DNA of 64,000 nt from Rhodobacterales bacterium HKCCE2091. GTDB taxonomy: Bacteria; Pseudomonadota; Alphaproteobacteria; Rhodobacterales; Rhodobacteraceae. The stretch lies in assembly GCA_015689685.1 (NCBI GenBank), contig WVSL01000003.1, positions 354,173 through 418,172 of the forward strand, written 5' to 3'. The translations under genes were made by a program, and so were the position numbers. This document shows positions 8,642 to 20,888 of the stretch, piece after piece; position 1 is the first letter of the stretch; every line of letters begins with the position of its first letter. Under the pieces are notes generated by a model, which made no database searches, was not told the DNA's origin, and worked only from the letters and a program-made list of their open reading frames with translations.

Positions 8642-10087
8642 ATGGACCCGATCACCTGGACCGGCAATCTCGGCCCCATCCTGAACCCGCTGATGCTGGC
8701 CGCGGCCGTCGTCTTCGCCCTCGCCTTCGTCACGCAACTGGTGCTCAGCTTCGCCGGCGTGCAGGCGGGCGAGACCGTCATCAACCCCGACCGCACGCTG
8801 ACCGTCACCCGCACCCCCTTCGACTACGCGCTGATGGCGCTGAAATACGCGGTGCTGCTGTTCCTCGTCTGCGTGCTCGTCTACGTCTTCGGCGGCTTCG
8901 TACAGCCCGCGCTCGAGGACAAGGGCATCATCGGCGCCATCGGCCAGCGGTTCTGGCCGGTCTGGCTCTCGCTCGCGATCCTGTTCGCCCTGTCGATCAC
9001 GTTCAAGCGCCGCCTCGGGCTCTACGGCAAGCTCTTCGACAGCCCCATCGGCATGATCGGCTTCGGCATCGTGATGTTCTGGCTCTTCACCGCCTTCTTC
9101 GCCGATGTCGTCGCCACCCACGGGCCGATCGACGTGGTCTCGCAGATGCGCAACATCGTGCCCGGCAGCTGGATGCCGAGCCCGGACGAAGGCGAATACC
9201 CCGTCTACCTGCTCGGCGGCGACAGCCTCGGGCGCGACGTGTTCAGCCGCATGGTCTACGGCGGCCGCGAGGTGCTGAAGATCGCGCCCTTCGCCACGCT
9301 CTTCGCCTTCATGGTCGGGATCACGCTCGGCCTGCCGGCGGGCTATGTCGGCGGCCGGATCGACACCATCCTGTCGTTCCTCGCCAACCTCGTCCTCGCC
9401 TTCCCGGTCATCCTGCTGTTCTACCTGCTGGTGACGCCGGAAATCGTGGCCTCGGGCATCCCGGTCTACATGGCCGCCGTGCTGTTCCTGTTCCCGATCG
9501 TGTTCTTCGTGGTGCTGTTCAACTCCCGCTTCCACACGCAGGGGGGCAAGCGCAACATCCTCGTCGCGGCCACGATCATCCTCGGCGGCTGGCTCTACCT
9601 GTCGCTTCTGTCCGATCCCGGCGGCTTCAGGCTCCTGCCCCGCGGGCTCGATTTCGTGGACATGCCCGGAAACATCCTGATCGTCTTCGTCTCGGTCGTG
9701 TTCGTGAACTCGCCCACGGTGTTCCGCATCGTCCGCGGCATCACGCTCGACGTGAAGACGCGGGACTACGTGAGCGCCGCCCAGACCCGTGGCGAGGGCC
9801 CCTGGTACATCATGCTGTGGGAAATCCTGCCGAACGCGCGCGGGCCGCTGATCGTCGATTTCTGCCTCCGGATCGGCTACACCACGATCCTCCTCGGCAC
9901 CCTCGGCTTCTTCGGCCTCGGCGTGTCGCCGGAAAGCCCCGACTGGGGCTCCACGATCAACGAGGGCCGTAGGCTTCTCACCGTCTACCCCCACCCGCCG
10001 CTTCCCCCCGCGCTCGCGCTCATGTCGCTGGTGCTGGGCCTCAACCTCCTGGCGGACGGGTTGCGCGAAGAGAGCCTGAAGGATTGA
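8642..10087 (+). CDS. Peptide-type ABC transporter permease (DppC-like, enlarged)
   Basis: Second permease, 481 residues, well above the ~300 usual for DppC. The DppC core is recognisable: LLGGDSLGRDVFSRMVYGGR, the docking loop YVSAAQTRGEGPWYIM with LPNARGPLIVDF, and the end GLNLLADGLREESL. Additional hydrophobic segments precede the core (first ~140 residues), and a further block is inserted at about 285-350 between core helices. The start ATG at 8642 has GGGGAGAG upstream. It is translationally coupled to the next gene (TTGA overlap). Confidence 0.9.
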   Translation: MDPITWTGNLGPILNPLMLAAAVVFALAFVTQLVLSFAGVQAGETVINPDRTLTVTRTPFDYALMALKYAVLLFLVCVLVYVFGGFVQPALEDKGIIGAIGQRFWPVWLSLAILFALSITFKRRLGLYGKLFDSPIGMIGFGIVMFWLFTAFFADVVATHGPIDVVSQMRNIVPGSWMPSPDEGEYPVYLLGGDSLGRDVFSRMVYGGREVLKIAPFATLFAFMVGITLGLPAGYVGGRIDTILSFLANLVLAFPVILLFYLLVTPEIVASGIPVYMAAVLFLFPIVFFVVLFNSRFHTQGGKRNILVAATIILGGWLYLSLLSDPGGFRLLPRGLDFVDMPGNILIVFVSVVFVNSPTVFRIVRGITLDVKTRDYVSAAQTRGEGPWYIMLWEILPNARGPLIVDFCLRIGYTTILLGTLGFFGLGVSPESPDWGSTINEGRRLLTVYPHPPLPPALALMSLVLGLNLLADGLREESLKD

Positions 10088-10545
10088 TCCGTGGGGCGAC
10101 GATAGCCATGGCGGCGATGCTGCCCGCCATGGCCGCAGCCGCGCAGGACGCCGACGCCACCGACTGGATCGACTGCGCCGGCGGCGCCTTTTTCCTTGAA
10201 GCGACCTACTCGGGGATGCGCTCCACCGTCGCCGGGACCGACGAGCTCGACGGCCTGATCCGCTCCCTCGCCGCGATGCGGACGCTGTTCATGATCGCCT
10301 CGGCCGAGGACAGCGACTGCGCGATGGACGTCGACGAAACCCTCGCCGCCGTGCGCGCCGTGTCCGACGCCCGCGACGCGGAGTTGAACGAGCGCGCCGA
10401 CGCGGGCGAGGACCCGCTGGCGCTCTTGGCGGAATTCGGGACCCGCACCTCACACTGCCTCGAAGACCTCGGCTCGGACCGGGCCGAGGCGATCCAGACC
10501 GCCGCACAGGCAGGCGACGTGCCCTGCGGGTGGGAAACGCGATGA
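10084..10545 (+). CDS. Exported four-cysteine protein A, unknown function
   Basis: A 153-residue product starting at a TTG that overlaps the permease stop; an internal ATG at 10108 is an alternative start. The N-terminus is a signal peptide ending near AAAAQ. The mature part is small and acidic, with cysteines in WIDCAGG, SDCAMD, SHCLED and VPCGW. It aligns over its whole length with the next gene product, sharing the four cysteine positions and the final PCG, so the two are tandem paralogues. I do not recognise a family. Position inside a peptide-importer operon suggests a periplasmic accessory role, but this is inference. Confidence 0.72.
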   Translation: MIRGATIAMAAMLPAMAAAAQDADATDWIDCAGGAFFLEATYSGMRSTVAGTDELDGLIRSLAAMRTLFMIASAEDSDCAMDVDETLAAVRAVSDARDAELNERADAGEDPLALLAEFGTRTSHCLEDLGSDRAEAIQTAAQAGDVPCGWETR

Positions 10546-10979
10546 TCCGCGCCGCCGCCGCCCTCACCCTCATCGCCGCCCTGCCCGCCTCCGCGCAGCA
10601 GGGGATCGAGCCCTGGGCCTGCTACGGCTCCGCCAGCTTCCTCGCCGACACGATCTACCCGGCCGTCCCCGAGGCCTATTCCGACGAGGACATCCGCACG
10701 ATGGGCGCGGCCGCCGGGCTGTTCCTGCAAGTCGTGCTGGAGGCCGAAGGCTGCCCCGACGATCTCGACGCCTTCAACGCCACCCGGCGGGCCGAGATCG
10801 CCGGCGCCCAGGACTATTTCGAAACCACGGTCACGCGGGGCGACGACCCGGAAGGGACCATCGCCTTCTTCGAACAGCTCGTCGACATCTGCCTGCTCGA
10901 CATCGGCATCGAGGAGGTCAACCGCCTCCGCGCCGACTTCCGCGACAACGGCCCGCCCTGCGGACTGGGGGCGGGATGA
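10542..10979 (+). CDS. Exported four-cysteine protein B, paralogue of A
   Basis: A 145-residue product starting at the ATG that overlaps the stop of gene A (ATGA). The signal peptide MIRAAAALTLIAALPASAQ is clear. The mature chain has cysteines in PWACYG, EGCPDD, DICLLD and PPCGLG, at the same places as in A, and shares the W-x-x-C opening, a GDDP/GEDP turn and the PCG ending. Two disulfides in the periplasm are likely. Function unknown. The gene is followed by a 208-nt gap containing an 11-nt tandem repeat before the transporter ATPase. Confidence 0.75.
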   Translation: MIRAAAALTLIAALPASAQQGIEPWACYGSASFLADTIYPAVPEAYSDEDIRTMGAAAGLFLQVVLEAEGCPDDLDAFNATRRAEIAGAQDYFETTVTRGDDPEGTIAFFEQLVDICLLDIGIEEVNRLRADFRDNGPPCGLGAG

Positions 10980-11116
10980 GGTCGGCATCGCGGATCCGGA
11001 AACCCGCCCCGGCGCGGCGCGCGGCATCGGTTAACGAAACCGCCGCCCGGGCCGGAAAATCGCACACTTCGCGCGGAATCCGTAAACGCCTTCGCACGCG
11101 GGAAAAGGTAGACGGG

Positions 11117-11156
11117 TTCTACCCGGTTTCTACCCGCATTCTACCCGGTTTCTACC
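11117..11156 (+). repeat. Four tandem 11-nt repeats before the transporter ATPase gene
   Basis: The heptamer TTCTACC starts at 11117, 11128, 11139 and 11150, an exact 11-nt period; three of the four continue as CG (TTCTACCCG plus two variable bases). The array ends 31 nt before the ATG of the ATPase gene. A spacing of about one helical turn would place identical half-sites on the same DNA face. It is also in the mRNA leader of the ATPase, so an RNA-level role is possible. Confidence 0.75.
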
Positions 11157-11187
11157 AAGCCCCCACGGGCCAGGAAGGAGAACGTTA

Positions 11188-13329
11188 ATGGCCACCAGAG
11201 AACGTTACGACGGCCCCATCCTGGAAATCTCGAACCTGTCGATTTCCTTCTTCACCCGGCTGCGGGAAATCCCCGCGGTGATGGATTTTTCCTGCACCGT
11301 GATGCCGGGCGAGGCGATGGGTCTCGTCGGTGAATCCGGCTGCGGCAAGTCCACCGTGGCGCTGGGGGTGATGCAGGATCTCGGCGTCAACGGCCGCATC
11401 GTCGGCGGCTCGATCAAGTTCAAGGGCCGCGACCTCAACACCATGTCCGACGAGGAACTGCGCGACCTGCGCGGGTCGGAAATTGCGATGATTTATCAGG
11501 AGCCTATGGCCTCCCTGAACCCCGCGATGAAGATCGGCCGGCAGCTCATGGAAGTGCCGATGATCCACGAGGGCGCCTCGGAGAAGGAGGCCTACGACCT
11601 CGCGCTTCAGGTGGTCACCGACGTGCGCCTGCCGGACCCGGAGCGCATGCTGAAGGCCTATCCCCACCAGCTCTCCGGCGGCCAGCAGCAGCGCATCGTG
11701 ATCGCGATGGCGCTGATGTCGAAACCCTCGCTCCTGATCCTCGACGAACCCACCACCGCGCTCGACGTGACGGTGGAGGCGGGGATCGTCGAACTGGTGA
11801 AGGACCTCGGCGAGAAATACGGCACGTCGATGCTTTTTATCTCGCATAATCTGGGACTTGTCCTCGAAACCTGCGACCGCCTCTGCGTCATGTACTCGGG
11901 CGAGGCGGTGGAAACCGGCTCCATCGCGGACGTGTTCGACTCGATGCAGCACCCCTACACGCAGGCGCTGTTCCGCTCGATCCCGCTGCCCGGTGCGGAC
12001 AAGAACGCGCGCCCTCTCGTGGCGATCCCCGGCAACTTTCCCCTGCCCCACGAACGCCCGCCCGGCTGCAACTTCGGCCCCCGCTGCGACTACTTCGAAC
12101 AGGGCCGCTGCGACGCCCGCGACATCCCGATGTTCCGCGTGAAGGGCGACGAGCGGCACGAGACCCGCTGCCTCCGCTTCGACGAGATCGACTGGAACGC
12201 CCCGCTGCAAGTGTCTGACGAAAAAGGCAAAGCGGCGATCGGGGACACGGTCCTGAAGATCGACAACCTCAAGAAGTACTACGAGGTCGCGGCCAACAAG
12301 ATGTTCGGCGGCGGCGGCACCAAGGTCGTGAAGGCGAACGAGACCCTCAGCTTCGAGGCCCGCGAATCCGAGACCCTCGCCATCGTCGGCGAATCCGGCT
12401 GCGGCAAGTCCACGCTTGCAAAGGTACTGATGGGGCTGGAGACCGCGACCGACGGCCAGGTCCTGCTCGACAACCACAACATCGAGGCCACCCCGATCGA
12501 GGGCCGCGACACCCGCACCGTGTCCTCGATCCAGATGGTGTTCCAGAACCCCTTCGACACGCTCAACCCCTCGATGACCGTGGGCCGCCAGATCATCCGC
12601 GCGCTGGAAGTCTTCAAGTACGGCAAGACCGAGAAGGACCGGCGCGACCGGATGCTGGAACTGCTCGACCTCGTGAAGCTGCCCCGCGCCTTCGCCGACC
12701 GGATGCCGCGGCAATTGTCCGGCGGGCAGAAGCAGCGCGTCGGCATCGCCCGCGCCTTCGCCGGCGGGGCCCGGATCGTGGTCGCGGACGAGCCGGTCTC
12801 GGCGCTCGACGTGTCGGTGCAGGCCGCAGTCACCGACCTCCTAATGGAGATCCAACGTACTGAAAAGACGACGCTTCTCTTCATCTCCCACGACCTGTCC
12901 ATCGTCCGCTACCTGTCCGACCGGGTGATGGTCATGTACCTCGGCCACGTGGTGGAGATCGGCGATACCGAGCAGGTCTTCGCCCCGCCCTACCACCCCT
13001 ATACCGAGGCGCTCCTGTCGGCCGTTCCTATCGCGGACACGAGCGTGGAGAAGAAGCGGATCGTGCTGGAAGGCGACATTCCCTCGGCGATGAACCCGCC
13101 GCCGGGATGCCCGTTCCAGACCCGCTGCCGGTGGAAATCCGAGGTGCCGGGCAACCTCTGCGAGGAAGAAGTGCCGCCGATGGTCAGCCTCGCGCCGGGG
13201 CACGAGATCAAGTGCCACCTGTCGGAGGAGATCCTGCGCCGGATGGAGCCCGTGATCGTCGTCAACGACGACGCCGACGGCCTGCCCCCGCGCGCCGCCG
13301 CGGCCGAAGATCCCCACCCCGCCGAGTGA
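11188..13329 (+). CDS. Peptide-type ABC transporter ATPase, fused DppD-DppF
   Basis: Cytoplasmic energising subunit, 713 residues, with two complete nucleotide-binding domains in one chain. Half 1 has the Walker A GESGCGKST at about 48-56, signature LSGGQQQR and Walker B LLILDEPTTALDV. Half 2 repeats GESGCGKST, then LSGGQKQR and IVVADEPVSALDV. Each half ends in the cysteine-containing C-terminal extension typical of oligopeptide ATPases (FGPRCDYF...GRC and CPFQTRCRW...LC). The ATG at 11188 has AAGGAG seven bases upstream. It completes the importer with the binding protein and two permeases. Confidence 0.95.
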   Translation: MATRERYDGPILEISNLSISFFTRLREIPAVMDFSCTVMPGEAMGLVGESGCGKSTVALGVMQDLGVNGRIVGGSIKFKGRDLNTMSDEELRDLRGSEIAMIYQEPMASLNPAMKIGRQLMEVPMIHEGASEKEAYDLALQVVTDVRLPDPERMLKAYPHQLSGGQQQRIVIAMALMSKPSLLILDEPTTALDVTVEAGIVELVKDLGEKYGTSMLFISHNLGLVLETCDRLCVMYSGEAVETGSIADVFDSMQHPYTQALFRSIPLPGADKNARPLVAIPGNFPLPHERPPGCNFGPRCDYFEQGRCDARDIPMFRVKGDERHETRCLRFDEIDWNAPLQVSDEKGKAAIGDTVLKIDNLKKYYEVAANKMFGGGGTKVVKANETLSFEARESETLAIVGESGCGKSTLAKVLMGLETATDGQVLLDNHNIEATPIEGRDTRTVSSIQMVFQNPFDTLNPSMTVGRQIIRALEVFKYGKTEKDRRDRMLELLDLVKLPRAFADRMPRQLSGGQKQRVGIARAFAGGARIVVADEPVSALDVSVQAAVTDLLMEIQRTEKTTLLFISHDLSIVRYLSDRVMVMYLGHVVEIGDTEQVFAPPYHPYTEALLSAVPIADTSVEKKRIVLEGDIPSAMNPPPGCPFQTRCRWKSEVPGNLCEEEVPPMVSLAPGHEIKCHLSEEILRRMEPVIVVNDDADGLPPRAAAAEDPHPAE

Positions 13330-13390
13330 CCCGGCGGAACCTTCGGCCGCCTCCGGCGCGTTGTGTCCACGGGACACGGCGGAGGCGACG

Positions 13391-14242
13391 ATGGCTGAGA
13401 ACGGTTACGGATGGGCGATCCCGGTGATGCGGGCGGGGTACTCGGGCCGGGGGATCACCTACCTCGCCGTCGCGGGCCTTTCACTCTGGGCGATCCTTCG
13501 CGGCGGCGAAGCGCAGGGCACCGGCGACACGCTGCGGGACCTGGCGCAGGCCGGTTGGGGCGTCGTCGTCCTCGTGCTGATCTTCCTCGGCCTTCTTGCC
13601 TACGCGATCTGGCGCGTCATCGACGCCTGGGCCGATCTCGAATGCTACGGCAGCGAGTTGAAAGGCATCGTGGCGCGGATCGGGATGGTGGTGACCGGGC
13701 TGATCCACGGGGTTATCGGCGGCCTCGCCCTCGTGATCCTCGTCGGCGGTCGGTCGGAGGGCGGCGGCAACGGTCTGGCCGGCCTCGCCGAAACCGTCCT
13801 GTCGATGCCGGGCGGGCGCTGGATCGTCGGGCTGGCCGGGGTCGCGACGCTCGGCGCGGGGGCCTACTATCTCAAGAAGGCCTGGAATTCCGAGTACCGC
13901 CGACACCTGCGCGGAAACACCTTCACCACGCGGTTCGACTGGCTGCTGAAGGCCGGGGTCGCGGCACAGGCCGCGGTGATCCTGATCGTCGGCGGGTTCC
14001 TCGTGACCGCCGGGCTGACGGCCGATGGCGGCAGGGTCGGCGGGCTGGAACGGGCCTTCGAATGGCTCCGCACGCAGCCCTTCGGAAACATGCTGGTCGT
14101 GCTCCTGTGTATCGGGCTGCTCGCCTTCGCGGTGTTCTGCTTCGTCAACGCCGCCTACCGCATCGTCCCGCGCGCCGATGGCGACGACATTGAGACGCTG
14201 GCCTCACGGGTGAAGATGCGGCTACGCGAGGCGACGGCCTGA
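13391..14242 (+). CDS. DUF1206 integral membrane protein
   Basis: A 283-residue membrane protein with about six helices arranged as three similar pairs. Each unit contains a glycine-rich helix and short motifs such as RAGYSGRGITYLAVAG, GMVVTGLIHGVIGG and LLKAGVAAQAAVI, the pattern of the DUF1206 family, whose function is unknown. The ATG at 13391 has GGAGG five bases upstream and is preferred to an in-frame start at 13361. It follows the transporter operon by 61 nt and may be read through from it. Confidence 0.82.
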   Translation: MAENGYGWAIPVMRAGYSGRGITYLAVAGLSLWAILRGGEAQGTGDTLRDLAQAGWGVVVLVLIFLGLLAYAIWRVIDAWADLECYGSELKGIVARIGMVVTGLIHGVIGGLALVILVGGRSEGGGNGLAGLAETVLSMPGGRWIVGLAGVATLGAGAYYLKKAWNSEYRRHLRGNTFTTRFDWLLKAGVAAQAAVILIVGGFLVTAGLTADGGRVGGLERAFEWLRTQPFGNMLVVLLCIGLLAFAVFCFVNAAYRIVPRADGDDIETLASRVKMRLREATA

Positions 14243-14318
14243 CGCGGCATCATATTGTCCTTTATGAATGTGACGGCGCAGGCTAGCCTCCCCGCAGCAT
14301 CGCAGATGGGAGGCCGCC

Positions 14319-15233
14319 ATGCACATCACCCGCCGCACTCTGATCGCAACCGGAGGCGTCGCGCTTGCCGGTGCCGCCCTGCTGCCCCGCGCCTGGGGCC
14401 AGACCTCCGTCATCATGGGCGATACAGAGGTCCTGTCGCTCAGTGACGGCAATCTCGAGCTGCCCGCGGACTTCATCTTCGGCCCGATGCCGCAGGACGA
14501 ACTGGCACAGGTGCTAGCGCCCTTCAGTCTTGACCCGCAGGGCGCGCTGACGCCGCCCTGCAACATCACGCTCCTGCGCCGGGGCGACATGCTGGTGCTG
14601 TTCGACGCGGGGTCCGGCACCGGGTTCCAGCCCTCCGCCGGCGCACTGCCCGACGCGCTCGCCGCCGCCGGGATCGACCCCTACGACATCACCCACGTCG
14701 TCTTCACCCACGGCCATCCCGATCATCTCTGGGGCCTGCTCGACGATTTCGACGAGCCCGCCTTCGCCAACGCGGAGCACATGATGGGCGCGGCGGAACA
14801 TGCCTACTGGACTGATCCGGCCACCGTCACGTCCATCGGCGAGGCCCGCGCGTCCTTCGCCGCCGGGGCGGAACGCCGGCTGGCCGCCTTGCCCGACATC
14901 ACCCTGTTCGACGACGGCGCGGAGGTGCTGCCGGGCGTCAGCGCCATGCTGACACCGGGCCACACGCCGGGGCACATGTCGTTCCGGATCGACGCAGGCG
15001 CGGACAGCGTGATGGTGCTCGGTGACTGCATCGGCAACGGGCATGTCGCCTTCGCCCGCCCCGGATGGCCCTCGGGATCCGACCAGGACATGGCGATGGC
15101 GGCGGAGACCCGCACCGCGCTCCTCGACCGACTGGCGGCGGACGGAACCCGGATCATCGGCTTCCACCTGCCCGACAGCGGCGTCGGCGCGGTCGCCCGG
15201 GACGGAGACGGCTACCGGTTCGAACCTGCCTGA
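14319..15233 (+). CDS. Exported metallo-beta-lactamase-fold hydrolase
   Basis: A 304-residue protein with a Tat-type signal (TRRTLIATGGVALAGAAL) and an MBL core: the zinc motif HGHPDH (in VVFTHGHPDHLWG, about residue 127), a downstream PGHTPGHM motif, and the VLGDCIGN aspartate site, ending with GFHLP. This matches the lactonase/AttM-like branch of MBL proteins often exported in alphaproteobacteria. The substrate cannot be told from sequence; ester, lactone or sulfatase-like chemistry is possible. It is convergent with nrdJ. Confidence 0.85.
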   Translation: MHITRRTLIATGGVALAGAALLPRAWGQTSVIMGDTEVLSLSDGNLELPADFIFGPMPQDELAQVLAPFSLDPQGALTPPCNITLLRRGDMLVLFDAGSGTGFQPSAGALPDALAAAGIDPYDITHVVFTHGHPDHLWGLLDDFDEPAFANAEHMMGAAEHAYWTDPATVTSIGEARASFAAGAERRLAALPDITLFDDGAEVLPGVSAMLTPGHTPGHMSFRIDAGADSVMVLGDCIGNGHVAFARPGWPSGSDQDMAMAAETRTALLDRLAADGTRIIGFHLPDSGVGAVARDGDGYRFEPA

Positions 15234-15260
15234 CCCGGAACCCGGCAAACCCATGAGCTG

Positions 15261-15289
15261 AAAAAGAAAAAGGGGAGCCGAAGCTCCCC
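15261..15289 (-). terminator. Rho-independent terminator of nrdJ
   Basis: Read on the minus strand this is GGGGAGC, a TTCG tetraloop, GCTCCCC, then a T-rich tract (complement of 15261-15271, interrupted by a single C). The stem is perfect. It lies about 130 nt after the nrdJ stop. The plus-strand reading lacks a T run, so it serves the minus-strand gene. Confidence 0.88.
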
Positions 15290-15417
15290 AGTTTCGCTGA
15301 TCAGGCTCGATTTGATACCGCCCGGTTTCTGCCTGCGGCCTGATCCGCGTCAGGGGCGAGCGCACCCGCCCCGTGTATCGTTCGTCCCCCCGCTCCCGGG
15401 CGAACTCACGAAGGTCG

Positions 15418-19089
<3,672 letters not shown>

Positions 19090-19246
19090 CGCCCTGGGTC
19101 CCGTTTTTTCTTGGCCTGCCAGCGTCGTTGCGCTCGAACCGTTGTCATGGTCGCCGGGACAGCGGCACCCTGCCCGGTTCCGCGTGGCGGAGCCGGCCCG
19201 TTACTGGGTGTCTCGAAAGGTGTGCGTTCCGTCCCGTGCCAGCGGG

Positions 19247-19262
19247 CCACTATATCTTGTGT
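19247..19262 (-). promoter_or_regulatory. Candidate NrdR box upstream of nrdJ
   Basis: The 16-mer CCACTATATCTTGTGT matches the NrdR consensus ACACWATATWTTGTGT closely and is palindromic in its core. It is about 160 nt upstream of the nrdJ ATG, in the 455-nt gap 19090-19544 that otherwise contains no gene. On the minus strand it overlaps TATAGT, a usable -10 hexamer, as expected for an ATP/dATP-sensing repressor. NrdR boxes usually come in pairs about three turns apart, and I do not see a good partner at that distance. Confidence 0.65.
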
Positions 19263-19544
19263 TGGCTTCAACCGGCCCGCACAACCTGCAGCGGGTTCCC
19301 TGACTCGGTCAACACCAAATTTTCACATTTCCGTCGCTTTTCGCGGTTGCAAAACGCGGGACGCGCGGCCTCTGCCCCGGGGCCCGGTGATTCAGCGCGC
19401 GGGCGCGGGGATCGGCCGGACGGGATTTCCGTTGTCGTCGCGGAACTTAGCCAATGGGGAAAGCGCCGACACCCCAGGTTGGGGCATCCGTGCCACACGA
19501 CCCCAATATGTTGTGGATTTCGCATCGGGCCCGGGTCGGCCACT

Positions 19545-19621
19545 TGGTCGGGGCGGCGAGATTCGAACTCACGACCTTCTGTACCCAAAACAGACGCGCT
19601 ACCAGGCTGCGCTACGCCCCG
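19545..19621 (-). tRNA. tRNA-Pro (anticodon TGG)
   Basis: Read on the minus strand: 7-bp acceptor CGGGGCG/CGCCCCG, D arm beginning TAGCGCAGCCTGG, anticodon stem TCTGT/ACAGA with loop TTTGGGT giving anticodon TGG, T arm with GTTCGAATC, discriminator A, and an encoded CCA (19545-19547). It is the UGG isoacceptor that reads most proline codons. It lies 78 nt after the DUF192 gene on the same strand. Confidence 0.96.
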
Positions 19622-19699
19622 ACCGGGCTCTCCTACCCTATCCGCGGGGCGGTGAGAACTGCGACATTCGGGTTTCGGGGAAACTTGCGCGGGCGTGGC

Positions 19700-20182
19700 T
19701 CAGCCCGGCTCCACGAAGGTGTCGGGGCTGCAGGACCAGGCGGCGATGTCCTGGTCGATCAGCGGGTGGCGCATCTCGTCCCCCGCCTCGATCCCGATCC
19801 GCGCCGCGAGCCCGCCGTTGATCTCCAGCACGAACTGCGCCGGCGCGTCCGACAGGATCGAGGTCCGGTCGAGCGGCACCGCGTTCGCATGGACCTTCAC
19901 GATGGTCCCGGTGGCGTCGGCGAAGATCATGTCGAGCGGGATCAGCGTGTTTTCCATCCAGAACCCGCGGATGTCCTCGTCGGGATAGACGAACAGCATT
20001 CCGGCGGCGATCGAGAGGCTTTCGCGGTTCATCAGGCCGACCGCGCGCTCCTCCGCGTCGTCGGCGATTTCGACCCGGAACCGCGCGTCGCCGAAATTCC
20101 CCCGGATCTCGACGCGGCCCTCGTCGCAGGCCCAGGCGATCCCGGGCAGCGCGATCAGGGCGGCGGCCAGCATGGCCTTCAT
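19700..20182 (-). CDS. DUF192 family exported protein
   Basis: A 160-residue protein with a cleavable signal peptide ([18 protein letters not shown]) and the DUF192 core: [36 protein letters not shown] and [12 protein letters not shown]. The family is a small beta-barrel of unknown activity found in many proteobacteria. Its ATG overlaps the stop of the upstream cold-shock-domain gene (ATGA), so the two are translationally coupled. The pairing of these two genes is a recurrent arrangement in this bacterial group, as far as I know. Confidence 0.9.
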   Translation of the reverse strand: MKAMLAAALIALPGIAWACDEGRVEIRGNFGDARFRVEIADDAEERAVGLMNRESLSIAAGMLFVYPDEDIRGFWMENTLIPLDMIFADATGTIVKVHANAVPLDRTSILSDAPAQFVLEINGGLAARIGIEAGDEMRHPLIDQDIAAWSCSPDTFVEPG

Positions 20183-20709
20183 TCGGGGTTCCGGACGTAG
20201 TCCCAGGGGCGCACCTCGGCGGCCATCTTGCCGCGCGGGCCGTCGACGACGCGCATGGTGATGGCCTCACCCGGCATCAGGTCCGCGAGGCCGAAGCGGC
20301 GCAGGACCTCGATATGGACGAAGACGTCGGCGGGCTTGCCGAACTCGTTGGCGAAGCCGAATCCCTTCGCCTTGTCGAACCACTTCACCCGCGCCGCGAC
20401 GAAGGGCACGTCGTCCGACAACATCTCGGCGCCTTCGAAGACGTCCTCGCCGTCGGTCTCGCTCGGCTCGGGCGGCGCGAGATCGAGGATCTCCTGCGCC
20501 TGCACGCCGCGCGGCGTCTTGTGAACGATCACCGTGATGCGGGAATTGTCCGCGACCGACCCCTGGCCGAAGTTCCGCAGGACGTTGGCATGCAACAGGA
20601 TATCCGGCCCGCCGGAATCGGAGACGATGAACCCGAATCCCTTCGCGGCATCGAACCACTTGACCCGGCCCGTGATGCCCCCTCCGGTGCCGACCTTGTC
20701 CTCCGTCAT
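20179..20709 (-). CDS. Double cold-shock-domain protein
   Basis: A 176-residue nucleic-acid-binding protein with two CSDs. The first has [18 protein letters not shown] and [13 protein letters not shown]; the second has [18 protein letters not shown] and [14 protein letters not shown]. Each has the aromatic RNP1 (KGFGF); the RNP2 strand is diverged in domain 1. An acidic linker ([15 protein letters not shown]) joins them. I choose the second of two nearby ATGs (20709) because AAGGA is correctly spaced for it but touches the first (20715). Likely an RNA chaperone. The AT-rich leader (about 20790-20835) is the probable promoter/5' UTR. Confidence 0.9.
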   Translation of the reverse strand: MTEDKVGTGGGITGRVKWFDAAKGFGFIVSDSGGPDILLHANVLRNFGQGSVADNSRITVIVHKTPRGVQAQEILDLAPPEPSETDGEDVFEGAEMLSDDVPFVAARVKWFDKAKGFGFANEFGKPADVFVHIEVLRRFGLADLMPGEAITMRVVDGPRGKMAAEVRPWDYVRNPE

Positions 20710-20888
20710 TACCATTTCCTTGCCGGGCTTCGCCGGTCCAACACGAGCACCCCCTTGCCCCCATCTAGCATTGACGCGACGGCATCAAGGGGACAAGTTG
20801 ATTTTTTCTTTTGTTTACAGACTTCTGTCATTTCACGCTTCACGAGTTGGCACGCCACGGCCCCGTTCCAGGCCGGAAAGGCAGTCCT

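Noticed and set aside
7547..9994. 815-codon minus-strand frame opposite the permease genes
   Set aside because: Shadow of the two permeases; Asp/Glu/His-rich low-information sequence with no start context.
10976..11188. 70-codon frame joining the cysteine-protein gene and the ATPase gene
   Set aside because: Overlaps both neighbours neatly, but the product is Arg/Ala-rich and half of it is the 11-nt repeat; no evidence of selection.
19090..19544. Cobalamin riboswitch upstream of the B12-dependent reductase
   Set aside because: Looked for a B12 box and the conserved core on the minus strand; none seen. The NrdR box explains regulation better.
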